From contig CAZKRL010000028.1 of NCBI GenBank assembly GCA_964555295.1, positions 1-40,645 of the forward strand: a stretch of 40,645 bases of DNA, in the 5' to 3' direction. Below the pieces are notes generated by a model. The model worked only from the letters and a program-made list of their open reading frames with translations. It did no database searches and had not been told where the DNA came from. The position numbers were made by a program, and so were the translations under genes. How positions within the stretch are numbered: the first letter of the stretch is position 1; every line of letters starts with the position of its first letter. Source of the DNA: CAZKRL01 sp964555295. GTDB lineage: Bacteria; Bacteroidota; Bacteroidia; Flavobacteriales_D; Sanyastnellaceae. Positions 9,201-18,100 of this stretch are shown one piece after another.

Positions 9201-9626
9201 TTTTGAAACCAGATCATTGATCATTCCCTGCAGGCCCATGGCCCTGCCATCGTCGGGATGATAAATGCGTGTTATTCCGTAAGCATGTAGTTCTTGAATT
9301 TCATCAGGGAGTATAGTGCCCCCGCCGCCACCGAAAATTTTGATATGTCCGGCACCGCGTTCTTTGAGCAGATCAAACATGTATTTGAAGTACTCCATGT
9401 GCCCTCCCTGGTAGGATGTCATGGCGATGGCCTGCGCATCTTCTTCAATGGCGGTATTTACCACCTCATCAACACTGCGGTCATGACCTAGATGAATGAC
9501 CTCGCATCCTGTTGATTGAATGATGCGGCGCATAATGTTGATGGCAGCATCGTGGCCGTCGAATAGACTTGCCGCGGTTACTATTCGAATCTTATGGATA
9601 GGTTGGTAGGGCGCAGTTTCTTGCAT
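6246..9626 (-). CDS. icmF: fused B12-dependent acyl-CoA mutase with G-protein chaperone (IcmF type)
   Basis: Cytosolic adenosylcobalamin-dependent carbon-skeleton mutase, about 1126 residues. The order is B12-binding domain (about 10-135, with the DGHDAA cobalt-ligand His25), then MeaB/ArgK-type GTPase (about 195-400; P-loop GTGGAGKSS, ISVDPSKKKTGGALLGDR, NKFDKRG), then mutase TIM barrel (about 520-1120). This is the IcmF fusion, which interconverts isobutyryl- and butyryl-CoA and can accept related branched acyl-CoAs. Plain methylmalonyl-CoA mutase lacks the middle GTPase. The usual B12 motif DxHxxG has Ala for the last Gly. I chose ATG 9626 over the TTG at 9647 because that TTG lies inside a good -7 element. 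The ABM gene follows after 2 bases. Confidence 0.9.
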   Translation of the reverse strand: MQETAPYQPIHKIRIVTAASLFDGHDAAINIMRRIIQSTGCEVIHLGHDRSVDEVVNTAIEEDAQAIAMTSYQGGHMEYFKYMFDLLKERGAGHIKIFGGGGGTILPDEIQELHAYGITRIYHPDDGRAMGLQGMINDLVSKCDFPTGKNIQLNLDEIHTDRKTEIAQLISAAENFPQEHATLLSQVKELATKRSTPVLGITGTGGAGKSSMVDELVRRFLLHFPEKTIGIISVDPSKKKTGGALLGDRIRMNSIRNQRVYMRSLATRQSNLALSKHVAEAADILKVSGFDLIVLETSGIGQSDTEIMDHSDVSLYIMTPEFGAATQLEKIDMLDFADVVAINKFDKRGALDALRDVRKQYKRNHQLWDSDDESLPVIGSIASQFNDPGTNRLFKILMSKIQEKCGVDFSGAMTEAKGESEKIYIIPPHRTRYLSEISENNRSYDHWVQLQAETADKLYRIQGAIDTLSSSDNADAQEALQQLRASYDRIAMELDPKNWAIIQKWPEKRKLYKDDEYAFKVRGKEIRIKTHTESLSHQAIPKVVTPNYRSWGDILRWVLQENVPGEFPYTAGLYPFKREGEDPTRMFAGEGGPERTNRRFHYVSLNMPAKRLSTAFDSVTLYGHDPNRRPDIYGKVGNSGVSICCLDDAKKLYSGFDLCDPKTSVSMTINGPAPMILAFFMNAAIDQSCEKFIRKHGLEKKVEEGLKKKYDAQGLQRPRYQGDLPEGNDGLGLLLLGITGDEVLNAEDYQRIKAETLSQVRGTVQADILKEDQAQNTCIFSTEFALRLMGDVQEYFIEHQIRNFYSVSISGYHIAEAGANPITQLAFTLANGFTYVEYYLARGMDINEFGPNLSFFFSNGIDPEYAVIGRVARRVWSKALARKYNANARAQMLKYHIQTSGRSLHAQEIDFNDIRTTLQALYAIYDNCNSLHTNAYDEAITTPTEESVRRAMAIQLIINKELGLAKNENPLQGSFIIEELTDLVEEAVLLEFDRITERGGVLGAMETMYQRSKIQEESLYYETLKHTGEFPIIGVNTFLSSKGSPTVLPREVIRATEEEKEYQIAMLEQLHRCNAHGNKAAVEMVRMAAISQKNLFTELMNAVKTCSLGQLTSAMFEVGGQYRRNM

Positions 9627-9644
9627 ACGTATTATGGGTCTGCG

Positions 9645-9652
9645 CAAATTTA
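9645..9652 (-). promoter_or_regulatory. candidate -7 element of the icmF promoter
   Basis: TAAATTTG on the minus strand matches TAnnTTTG and ends 18 bases before the ATG at 9626. It overlaps the alternative upstream TTG codon, so it also decides the start. No clear -33 TTG is visible. Confidence 0.4.
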
Positions 9653-9734
9653 CACGGAAGTGTCAGGGAGCTGTTGCTATTTGGATTTGAGTTCAATGCT
9701 TTTGTGCGAATGGTCTTTGAGAATGATTTACCCT

Positions 9735-9742
9735 TATGTTTG
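9735..9742 (+). promoter_or_regulatory. candidate -7 element of the POT operon
   Basis: TATGTTTG matches TAnnTTTG and lies 25 bases before the ATG at 9768. A TTTG at 9716-9719 is only 15 bases upstream, shorter than the usual 19-21, so the match is partial. Confidence 0.4.
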
Positions 9743-9767
9743 GCTCATTAATAAAAACCAATAACCA

Positions 9768-11267
9768 ATGCAATCCAACCCAACAGGTCATCCCAAAGGA
9801 CTCTATTATTTATTCTTCACTGAAATGTGGGAACGTTTTAGCTACTACGGAATGCGCGCAATTTTCATTCTTTTCATGACCAAAGTGCTCATGCTGAGTG
9901 ATAAGGACGCATCCGAGATTTATGGCAGTTATACGGGTTTAGTTTATCTCACTCCGCTGCTGGGAGGGTATTTGTGTGATCGATATCTGGGTAACCGCCG
10001 CAGTATCATTATCGGTGGCTTCCTGATGGCCATTGGTCAGTTTTGTATGTTCCTCAGCGCAAGTGCCGGAACCAACGGCGGTGTGGAGATGATGTGGATG
10101 GGGCTGACCTCACTCATCATTGGCAATGGATTTTTCAAACCGAATATCTCCACCATGGTGGGCCAGCTCTATCCTGCCAATGACCGCAGAATCGACAGCG
10201 CCTTCACCATTTTTTACATGGGTATCAATATGGGGGCCTTCTTTTCACCGCTCGTTTGTAGTTCGTTCAGCGAATACAAGTACGGCTTTCTCGCAGCTTG
10301 TATCGGTATGCTTATCGGAGTCATCAGTTTTGCATTACTTCAGAAGAAATATCTGATTTCCCTCGAAGGAAAGGAAATTGGTTTGCCCGTTAAGCCGCTT
10401 GATCTGAAGAGCATATTACTGATTATCGGATCCATTGCTATCATTTTTACGATGCTCAATTTCAAGCAGTGGTTTGGCAGCGACACGGACATTATCGCAT
10501 ACTTCATCTACGGATCAATGGTGCTGATGCCGGTCATTTTGCTCAGCGATAAAAGTCTAACGCGACAAGAGATGATGCGACTGATTGTGGTTTTCATTCT
10601 CGCCTTCTTCGTGATTTTCTTCTGGGGTGCGTTTGAGCAGGCCGGCGCTTCGCTCACACTGTTCGCCGACAGACAAACCGATAGAACCATTTTCGGATGG
10701 GAAATGCCTGCTGAATATTTCCAATCGATCAACCCGCTCTCAGTGATTGCATTGGCCACCGTCTTCACCTTGATCTGGGGCTTCCTCCATCATCGCAACA
10801 TGGAGCCCTCATCCCCAAAGAAAATGGCATGGGGTCTTTTGTTGGTAGCTATCGGTTACATCGTAATTGCCATTCCCGTGAAAGGCATTGGAGCCGATGA
10901 AAAGGTAAGTATGTGGTGGCTCATCGCATTGTATGTCATTCATACCATGGGTGAGCTCTGTCTATCCCCCATCGGCCTTTCTATGGTTTCCAAACTCGCT
11001 CCATTGCGTTTGTCGTCATTGCTGATGGGCACATGGTTCCTTGCCAATGCAGCAGCCAATAAATTCGCCGGCACATTGAGCGCGCTCATTCCTCCTGCCA
11101 ATCCTCAACCGGGCGATACTATACCTGTTTTTATGGGAATTCAAATCGACAATCTGTTCTCATTTTTCATGGTCTTCATTTTGATGAGTGGTGCTGCAGC
11201 CGGACTTTTATTCGGGCTCAGTAAATACCTTGACGATCTCATCAACACCCCTGCCCAAAAACTGTAA
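9768..11267 (+). CDS. POT-family proton-coupled peptide transporter
   Basis: Inner-membrane peptide/H+ symporter of 499 residues from the PTR2/POT branch of the major facilitator superfamily. The helix-1 motif ExxERFxYYG is present as EMWERFSYYGMRA near residue 20. The PTR2 segment GNGFFKPNISTMVGQLY and the DSAFTIFYMGINMGAFFSPL stretch lie near residues 120-165. About 14 membrane segments are expected from hydrophobicity. It imports di- and tripeptides in known members. A second POT gene follows directly, so the pair is probably one transcript. The two are clearly paralogous, but the downstream copy is longer through a central loop. Confidence 0.9.
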   Translation: MQSNPTGHPKGLYYLFFTEMWERFSYYGMRAIFILFMTKVLMLSDKDASEIYGSYTGLVYLTPLLGGYLCDRYLGNRRSIIIGGFLMAIGQFCMFLSASAGTNGGVEMMWMGLTSLIIGNGFFKPNISTMVGQLYPANDRRIDSAFTIFYMGINMGAFFSPLVCSSFSEYKYGFLAACIGMLIGVISFALLQKKYLISLEGKEIGLPVKPLDLKSILLIIGSIAIIFTMLNFKQWFGSDTDIIAYFIYGSMVLMPVILLSDKSLTRQEMMRLIVVFILAFFVIFFWGAFEQAGASLTLFADRQTDRTIFGWEMPAEYFQSINPLSVIALATVFTLIWGFLHHRNMEPSSPKKMAWGLLLVAIGYIVIAIPVKGIGADEKVSMWWLIALYVIHTMGELCLSPIGLSMVSKLAPLRLSSLLMGTWFLANAAANKFAGTLSALIPPANPQPGDTIPVFMGIQIDNLFSFFMVFILMSGAAAGLLFGLSKYLDDLINTPAQKL

Positions 11268-11273
11268 GTGGGC

Positions 11274-12932
11274 ATGAGCAATAAGCACCCCAAGGCACTT
11301 CCCTTTCTCTTTCTCTCAGAAATGTGGGAAAGATTCGGTTACTATCTCATGATCGGCATCTTCACTCTGTACCTGAAAGATGCAGAGACAGGTTTCGGTA
11401 TGTCGGAAAAGGAAAGTGCCGATCTCTACGGAACGTTCATCGCACTTGTTTTTCTGACACCATTCATTGGTGGTCTCTTGGCCGATCGTTATCTAGGATA
11501 CAAAAAATCCATCATCATCGGTGGACTGCTCATGGCCGCAGGATATATGATGATGGGGGTGCACAACATCACCACGCTGTATATCGCGATGACGCTCGTT
11601 ATACTGGGTAATGGTTTCTTCAAACCGAATATTTCAACCTTGCTGGGAAACATTTACAACACGCCCGACTTCAAATTGCGCAAGGATGAGGGTTACAATA
11701 TCTTCTACATGGGCATCAACATCGGTGCATTCATTTGCAATTTTTTCGGTGCGGCACTCCAAATTCTTCTGGGCTGGGAATGGGCCTTTTTTGCTGCAGG
11801 TGTTGGTATGTTGATCGGTGTCGCGGTTTTCCTCCTGGGCTCAAAACATTATGTAGGATATATCGAACCCAAAGGCACTCAGCCCGGCGACATGCCCATG
11901 AGTAAAATCCTGATGCTCATTTTATTGCCGTCAGTTGCTTTTGGTGTTTTGGGCTGGCTCATCAACGGCATCGAAAGTCTTAGCAATCCCAACGCCTCTA
12001 TATTCGGTTCAGACAGCACCGATGCATTCATTTTCGCTTGTATTCCCGTTGTTTATTTCTATACCCAACTGTATGTAAAAGCCAAAGTTGCAGAACGTCG
12101 GCAAATCGGCGCTCTACTCACCATTTTCGCGGTGGTGATTATGTTTTGGGCGGTTTTCAAACTCAATGGTTCAGCCCTTACTACATGGGCCAATAATTAC
12201 ACCGACAGAAGCGTGACCGGCACCGCGGAAGATATCACCTCGGGTATTAAACTTTCTAAAGAGTTGAAGTATGAGAAAGCGTTGACCGATAGTCTGGATG
12301 AGCAATTCAGACCGGTGAAAGCGGACGGCAAGAAAATTCAAACGGAATCTTATCCCAACTATTTCAAAAATGAAGCGCAGGAAAATTTGCCTGCTGAAGG
12401 TTCTACAGTGAGTCTCTGGGCCACGAATCTCAGTCAGTCGATCAATCCGGCGTGGGTCATCCTATTGACGCCGCTCGTGGTTGCCCTCTTTTCCTTCCTG
12501 CGCCGGAAGAACAGCGAGCCCTCAACACCTGCTAAAATCGCCTTTGGTCTCTTGATTTCAGGCCTTTCGGTTCTCGTGATGGTGGGCGCCGTAATGGCCG
12601 GAAATAACGGTGCCGAAAAAGTGAGTGTATGGTGGCTGATTGCCAACTATGGTGTCATCACTATCGGCGAACTTTTTTTGAGCCCGATGGGTCTCTCACT
12701 GGTTTCTAAATTAAGTCCCGCGGGAATTACCTCACTCATGATGGGGGGCTGGTTTCTTTCCACCTCTATCGGCAATAAACTAAGTGGTGTCTTGGCCAGC
12801 ATGTGGGATAAGTATGACAACAAGGCGAATTTTTTCTGGGTGAATTTCGTGCTGTTGTCACTTGCAGCGTTGCTCATGTTTTCATTGCTCAAGCGCCTCA
12901 ATTCCGTGATGAAAGAGCAAGGCATCCATTGA
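11274..12932 (+). CDS. POT-family proton-coupled peptide transporter, second copy
   Basis: Second PTR2/POT peptide symporter, 552 residues from ATG 11274. A GTG at 11268 directly abuts the upstream stop and is an alternative start. It has EMWERFGYYLMIGIF for the ExxERFxYY motif (Gly of YYG replaced by Leu), GNGFFKPNISTLLGNIY and GYNIFYMGINIGAFICN. Compared with its neighbour it carries an extra hydrophilic stretch of about 55 residues (about 320-390), rich in charged residues, between membrane segments. This loop is seen in other Bacteroidota members as far as I recall. It probably arose by duplication and has since diverged in substrate range. Confidence 0.88.
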   Translation: MSNKHPKALPFLFLSEMWERFGYYLMIGIFTLYLKDAETGFGMSEKESADLYGTFIALVFLTPFIGGLLADRYLGYKKSIIIGGLLMAAGYMMMGVHNITTLYIAMTLVILGNGFFKPNISTLLGNIYNTPDFKLRKDEGYNIFYMGINIGAFICNFFGAALQILLGWEWAFFAAGVGMLIGVAVFLLGSKHYVGYIEPKGTQPGDMPMSKILMLILLPSVAFGVLGWLINGIESLSNPNASIFGSDSTDAFIFACIPVVYFYTQLYVKAKVAERRQIGALLTIFAVVIMFWAVFKLNGSALTTWANNYTDRSVTGTAEDITSGIKLSKELKYEKALTDSLDEQFRPVKADGKKIQTESYPNYFKNEAQENLPAEGSTVSLWATNLSQSINPAWVILLTPLVVALFSFLRRKNSEPSTPAKIAFGLLISGLSVLVMVGAVMAGNNGAEKVSVWWLIANYGVITIGELFLSPMGLSLVSKLSPAGITSLMMGGWFLSTSIGNKLSGVLASMWDKYDNKANFFWVNFVLLSLAALLMFSLLKRLNSVMKEQGIH

Positions 12933-13035
12933 TGCGGCAATGTGCGCAATCATTCACTTACGAACCTGGCAACTTGAATAATCTTTTCGTTCATACTTGC
13001 GGCACTGCAACAATTCCATTCAATTTTGCGGTCCT

Positions 13036-14784
13036 ATGAACCAACGCAATAAGAGATTTTCTGAAGTGTTACGACTGCTCCTGGTATTGACACTTCTTAT
13101 TGTTGTGGCATCGCTGATTGGTTTAAAGGGGATTAAGCTGGATCTCACCGCAGAGAAAAGACACTCCCTCACCACTGCCACGATGGCGATGCTCGACACC
13201 TTACCCGATGACATGTATGTGCGTTGTTATCTGCACGGTGAATTCCCCGCAGGATATAAGCACCTCGAACAAAGCATCAAGGAGCGACTGCAAGAATTTC
13301 GGGACTATAGTCATGAGCGTATCGATTTTGAATTCATTGACCCTTATGAAAGTGGCGACAATAAAACCATCAAAGAGGTATTCAAAGCGCTTGATGAGCA
13401 GGGACTGAAATTTTCAAATATTTCATTTGAAGAAGATGGAGCACAGGCCACCAAGTTGATCTGGCCTTGCGCCATCATTGAATATCAGGGTAAAGAATAT
13501 CCCATCCAGTTTTTGAAATCAGAGGCACCTGCAATGAGTGACGAGATGATTGCTGCCAGTGTCAATCATCTGGAATATGAGCTATCGAATAGCATCCGCA
13601 AAATCACCCGCACCGAGAAACCTGCCGTGGCTTTGCTATCTGGACATCGTGAGATTGACCCACTGCATCTGGCTGATTTTATATACGGAATGCGAGAAAA
13701 CTATGACGTTGAGTTGGTGCGTATCGATTCACAGCTCAACGCATTGTCAGAAAAAATTGCGGGATTGCCCGATCGCAGAAATCTGTATTCAGCAATGATC
13801 ATTGCAGGTCCGGATTCATTATTCAGTGATCGCGACCGATTCATCATTGATCAATTCATCATGAATGGGGGCAAGGTTCTATGGATGTTGGATGCGTTGC
13901 GAATCAATATGGACAGTTTGCGGCGAGAAGAGAGCACCATGGCGGCATCCAATGAGAATGGCCTTTACGAAATGTTGTTTGAGTATGGTGTGCGACTCAA
14001 TCGTGCGCTGGTCATCGATTTTCAATCAGCCCCAATTATCCTGGATCACGGGCCCATGGGCAATCAGCGCAATTATGTAGACCGCAACAATTACTATGCA
14101 CCCCTATTTCTTTCCAATACTCAGAAACATCCCATCACGGCCAACCTTGATCCTTTGAAAATGGAATTTGCAGGAAGTCTTGATAGTGTAAATCAAAATC
14201 CTGAAGTGCTCAAAATTCCGCTCCTCAGGAGTTCAAAACTATCGAAAGAATTGCGCGCGCCCGTGCGTGTTGATCTGGGGTTGCTGGAAATGTCGCAAGA
14301 TTATTTCGCAAGCAATAATCAACCCGAGCGCGTGATGGCAATGATTCTAGAAGGGAAATTCCCCAGTGCTTTTAAAGACCAGACGCCCTTGCAAATCAAG
14401 CAAAACGAGAGCATTGCTTTCAAAGAAAAAAGCAAGTCCACCCGCATGATTGTAATTGCCGATGGGGATATGGCCTACAATGATGTTGACTTCCGAGGCA
14501 ATCGTCCTATGCCGCTGGCGCTTGGATATGACCCTCAATTTCGGCGCGTGCTTTATGATAACAAAGAGTTTTTAATGAACTGCATGAATTATCTCATGGA
14601 TGATCAGGCATTGATCACTGTAAGATCGCGTGCCATTGAGCTCCGTAAATTGAACATGGCAGCGGTGCAAAAGGATCACACCAATATTGTTCTGATGAAT
14701 GCAGTCTTTCCGGTGCTGCTGGTAACGGGTTTCGGAATTCTGCGCATTCGCCTGCGCAAACGTAAATGGGCGAGAAAATCATGA
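13036..14784 (+). CDS. gldG: gliding-motility ABC-type protein GldG
   Basis: Membrane-anchored protein of 582 residues matching GldG. An N-terminal membrane helix (about 12-35) is followed by the characteristic LDLTAEKRHSLTTAT and the YLHGEFPAGYKHLEQSIKE segment. A long periplasmic ABC_transp_aux-like domain follows (about 50-540), and a C-terminal membrane helix (about 555-575) ends in an Arg/Lys-rich tail. In Flavobacterium, GldG works with GldF and the ATPase GldA. No gldF lies next to it here. ATG 13036 is chosen because the N-terminus then fits the family; the TTG at 12997 would add 13 odd residues. The DUF4340-like gene overlaps its stop by 4 bases, so they are translationally coupled. 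Confidence 0.85.
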   Translation: MNQRNKRFSEVLRLLLVLTLLIVVASLIGLKGIKLDLTAEKRHSLTTATMAMLDTLPDDMYVRCYLHGEFPAGYKHLEQSIKERLQEFRDYSHERIDFEFIDPYESGDNKTIKEVFKALDEQGLKFSNISFEEDGAQATKLIWPCAIIEYQGKEYPIQFLKSEAPAMSDEMIAASVNHLEYELSNSIRKITRTEKPAVALLSGHREIDPLHLADFIYGMRENYDVELVRIDSQLNALSEKIAGLPDRRNLYSAMIIAGPDSLFSDRDRFIIDQFIMNGGKVLWMLDALRINMDSLRREESTMAASNENGLYEMLFEYGVRLNRALVIDFQSAPIILDHGPMGNQRNYVDRNNYYAPLFLSNTQKHPITANLDPLKMEFAGSLDSVNQNPEVLKIPLLRSSKLSKELRAPVRVDLGLLEMSQDYFASNNQPERVMAMILEGKFPSAFKDQTPLQIKQNESIAFKEKSKSTRMIVIADGDMAYNDVDFRGNRPMPLALGYDPQFRRVLYDNKEFLMNCMNYLMDDQALITVRSRAIELRKLNMAAVQKDHTNIVLMNAVFPVLLVTGFGILRIRLRKRKWARKS

Positions 14785-15809
14785 GAAAGAACTTGTATAT
14801 CCTCGCCACTATTCTCTGTGGTGCATTGCTGCTCTGGTATATGAATCATCGCGAATCCAACAGCGGCACTAACGATGTCTTCAGGGAATTTGCTATTGCC
14901 GATACATCTCGCATTCAGAAAATAGAAATTTCTGATGTGAGTGGAAGAACGGCGGTGATAACCCGCGTGGCGGGTCAGCGACGTTGGATGTTGAACGGAC
15001 GATATGAAGCACGCGAAGACGCTGTAGATCTGATTCTTAAAACCATTGCACGCACATCAGTAAGGGGAAATGTGGCGGATGCCGCACGTGATGAAATGAT
15101 GAAACTCATTGTTACCTCCGCCAAGAGAGTTGCCATTTACACCGGGGGTGATGAGCCCGAAAAAATATGGTACGTGGGCGTAGCTACACCTGATCATACT
15201 GGCACCATCATGTTGCTCGAAATACCGGGTGAAGGTCGCGGGAGTGAGCCCTACATTACTCACATGGAGGGTTTTACTGGTTTCCTATCGACACGATTTT
15301 TTACCGATGAAAGTGAATGGAGATACACCGGAGTTTTCGACTACCCCAATCTAGACATCGCTCGCGTTCAGGTCGAGTATTCTGAAGGTTCACCCACGTT
15401 ACTGAACATTGATATGCTGCCGGATGGAAATTTCAGAATTGAAGACAATAGTCCGGTTAAGTTGACCGCTTTTTCTGGTTTCGACACAGCAGCAGTGCGC
15501 AACTTGATGCTTACCCTCAGGAAGGCCCACTTTGAAACCTACACCACCGGACTGAGCGCTCAATCCATTGACTCCGTTCAAACTACTGTGCCGTTTTTTA
15601 CGATCCGAGTAACCCAACAAACAGGCGTTACGGAGAGTGTTTCACTCTATCGTTTGCCGGCGGTAAAGGATGTTATTACGGAGGAAGGTTCAAGAATCCC
15701 CTGGAATTTGGATCATTATCTGGGACGCAACACACGCGGTGAGTTTGGCTTGGCGCAGACCTATACGTTTGATCCGATGATTGCCTCGGCGATGGCGATT
15801 CGCAAGTGA
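14781..15809 (+). CDS. DUF4340-like membrane-anchored protein
   Basis: Protein of 342 residues with a single N-terminal membrane helix (about 5-22) and a periplasmic beta-rich body. The pattern IQKIEISDVSGRTAVITRV..RRWMLNGRYEAREDAVDLIL, followed by IWYVGVATPDHTGTIMLL, resembles DUF4340 proteins. These often sit beside GldG-like ABC auxiliary genes. I chose ATG 14781, which forms an ATGA overlap with the gldG stop; ATG 14766 would extend it by 5 residues. It probably acts with GldG in an ABC-type complex, but its molecular role is unknown. It converges with the FG-GAP gene, with a 17-base gap. Confidence 0.7.
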   Translation: MRKNLYILATILCGALLLWYMNHRESNSGTNDVFREFAIADTSRIQKIEISDVSGRTAVITRVAGQRRWMLNGRYEAREDAVDLILKTIARTSVRGNVADAARDEMMKLIVTSAKRVAIYTGGDEPEKIWYVGVATPDHTGTIMLLEIPGEGRGSEPYITHMEGFTGFLSTRFFTDESEWRYTGVFDYPNLDIARVQVEYSEGSPTLLNIDMLPDGNFRIEDNSPVKLTAFSGFDTAAVRNLMLTLRKAHFETYTTGLSAQSIDSVQTTVPFFTIRVTQQTGVTESVSLYRLPAVKDVITEEGSRIPWNLDHYLGRNTRGEFGLAQTYTFDPMIASAMAIRK

Positions 15810-15826
15810 GGGTGTAGCTTATTTGC

Positions 15827-18100
15827 TTACCTGGATGGGTTTTGTATAATTACTCGACGAGTGGAATGTACTCCTCGTGAACTGATAATCGAAATCATGT
15901 ATACGCCTGTACTGAGTTGACGGTGAGAAAGGTCTATGACGTTGTCGAGTATGACTCCGGATTGAATCACACACCCCAGTGCATCGGTGATTTTGAATTC
16001 GTGAAAATCTATGGCTTCACTGCTCATGATACGAAATAGCCCATTGGAGGGGTTGGGTGATAGGGAGATGGTATGTTGTTGATGTTCATTAATGGTTTGC
16101 GGGTTTTCTGAATAATAAACGGCCAATCCTCCTCCCCAATTTCCAATGATTAAATCGCGTTGACCGTCATTATTTACATCAACTCCATTTATGGAAGCTC
16201 TTTGTCCTTCAAAAATATTTCCATGGTTCTCTGTAATCAGCACAAAGGGCTGCTGAACAGCGCTCGGCACATAAGCGTACTCGTTGATCTGTCCGGTCTC
16301 TGTTCCGATAATCACTCTTCTTTCACTCCCTGTTCCACCTAAGAATGTAGGCACGCTGCGCCCCTGAATACCCAGCAGACTGGTCGCGATAACCATCCCT
16401 AACGTGTCTGTTATTCTATCATAAATGGGCAGCGCATTGGTGCCAATGTTTTTGAAATATGTGAGGGTGCCATTAAGATTGCCCGAGATGATATCGAGGG
16501 TTCCGTTTTCGTCGATGTCGTAAAGCACAGGTGCCGCCGTTTGTCCGGCATCAAGTGTGTTGCCATCATTGTCAGTCAATGGAATCGGTGGCTGCGGAAA
16601 TTGCATCGGGTTATTGATGCCTGCGGTATTGATAGCGGCATAGATTTCACCGTTGAGCAATCCCATCAACAGGTCTTGATCTCCGTCGGCATCAATATCC
16701 CCAAATGAAGGGAATACACCCTCAAGACCATATTGTGGCAAGTTCAACCAGTTGGTGTCAAGTATGTCAAACGATGGACTTTCAAGGCTTCCACTGTTGC
16801 GCAGATACCAAAGTTGTGATGTACTCGCAGAAAAATTGTCGAAGGATTTTCGCGAGGAGATGATAATGTCCATCAAACCATCCAGATCGATATCCGCAGC
16901 AGTGGGATAGGCAGAGGTTCCCAAGTCCAGCATTCCGGATTGCAGAAAATTCTTTGAGTACAATTCGAAATATGGCTGATCGGTCAATCCTGTATTGATG
17001 TATAGCCAGATACTTCGTTTGTCGGAAGCATCGGAAATAGCGTTACTGCTCACCAATAGATCTTTTATTCCGTCATTGTTGATGTCTTCATAATAGCCCG
17101 AGAGAAACGTAACAAAATGCGCTTTGATGTTGCCGTAATCATTCGATGGAAACGAGTCGCTAACAGCAAATACGCTGTCAATACCTGATGTGGATTCGCC
17201 TACAAGTAGAGCTGTCATTTGATTCGCCGTTACATCGCCCAATATCAAATCTTTCATCCCGTTTTGATCAAGATCTATCGTGAGAAGGGTGCCTCCGGTA
17301 TGAGCTGATGTTGATGCACTTCTTGGATCGGCCACATTGAATGAACATGCAAAATTTTCTCCGGTGCTGAGTGTGAAGGACTCAAGACTTTCACCAAATT
17401 GTCCGTAACACCGGTTGCGACATTCGAATGTGGGAGTTGAGCAATCGCCATTTTCTACCGACATATTCTTATAAAAAAACAAAGCATCACTCATTTCATT
17501 CCAGCTCCAGATGTCCATATCACCATCGCCGTCGTAGTCATCAATTGCAGGAATGTCGGCAGAAATACAGAAGATACCGGATGTGGATTGTGAATCCCCC
17601 CAGTTGTATAAAGCATTAAGTGTCGCGGTGGGTTCAGCGCTCAACGAAAATCCTAAATCAGATTCATTCCAGTAAATTCTGATACCACTGCCAGAATTGG
17701 CGCATAGATCTTCCTTGCCGTCGCAATTCATATCGCGGAACAATGCCCAGTTTCGCACATCATTGGGGAGCATTGAGCTGTGTTGATGGCTGTAGGTATA
17801 GTTGATGGCACCGTTTTGCGAATCATTATTGAGAAACACGCTGAACTTATTTCCAGAGCGATCAAATACAACGAGGTCTTTCACTCCGTCCATATTGATG
17901 TCAACTTTAGAGAATTGCGGAGAGTTCAAACCGCCAGCCCATGGGTCATTCAGCAGATTTCCATTCTGATAAACATCAATATCCTGCTGTCTGCTATACG
18001 ATTGAGATTGAATGTCATTACCGAAAAACAAACTTAGCAGAAGAACACAGTAGATTGTCATTCTACATCTATCGCTTCGGTGTTGCATAATGGGTGTCAT
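15827..18100 (-). CDS. T9SS-exported FG-GAP/VCBS repeat protein
   Basis: Secreted surface protein of up to 757 residues. The signal peptide is near residues 14-33 (the true start could be the internal Met 14). At least nine DxDxDG-type calcium motifs are spaced along the protein, among them DINMDGVKDL, DYDGDGDMDI, DIDADGDQDL and DVNNDGQRDL, as in FG-GAP/VCBS beta-propellers. The last about 80 residues (SLSPNPSNGLF..., LSTGVYMISI) form a type A T9SS C-terminal sorting domain, so it should be exported by the type IX system and attached to the surface or released. Its start overlaps the methyltransferase stop (ATGA), making it the last gene of the H-NOX operon. The ligand is unknown. Confidence 0.88.
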   Translation of the reverse strand: MTPIMQHRSDRCRMTIYCVLLLSLFFGNDIQSQSYSRQQDIDVYQNGNLLNDPWAGGLNSPQFSKVDINMDGVKDLVVFDRSGNKFSVFLNNDSQNGAINYTYSHQHSSMLPNDVRNWALFRDMNCDGKEDLCANSGSGIRIYWNESDLGFSLSAEPTATLNALYNWGDSQSTSGIFCISADIPAIDDYDGDGDMDIWSWNEMSDALFFYKNMSVENGDCSTPTFECRNRCYGQFGESLESFTLSTGENFACSFNVADPRSASTSAHTGGTLLTIDLDQNGMKDLILGDVTANQMTALLVGESTSGIDSVFAVSDSFPSNDYGNIKAHFVTFLSGYYEDINNDGIKDLLVSSNAISDASDKRSIWLYINTGLTDQPYFELYSKNFLQSGMLDLGTSAYPTAADIDLDGLMDIIISSRKSFDNFSASTSQLWYLRNSGSLESPSFDILDTNWLNLPQYGLEGVFPSFGDIDADGDQDLLMGLLNGEIYAAINTAGINNPMQFPQPPIPLTDNDGNTLDAGQTAAPVLYDIDENGTLDIISGNLNGTLTYFKNIGTNALPIYDRITDTLGMVIATSLLGIQGRSVPTFLGGTGSERRVIIGTETGQINEYAYVPSAVQQPFVLITENHGNIFEGQRASINGVDVNNDGQRDLIIGNWGGGLAVYYSENPQTINEHQQHTISLSPNPSNGLFRIMSSEAIDFHEFKITDALGCVIQSGVILDNVIDLSHRQLSTGVYMISIISSRGVHSTRRVIIQNPSR

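Noticed and set aside
9627..9647. Upstream TTG start for icmF adding seven residues
   Set aside because: The TTG overlaps the -7 element TAAATTTG, so it would not be in the transcript; ATG 9626 is preferred.
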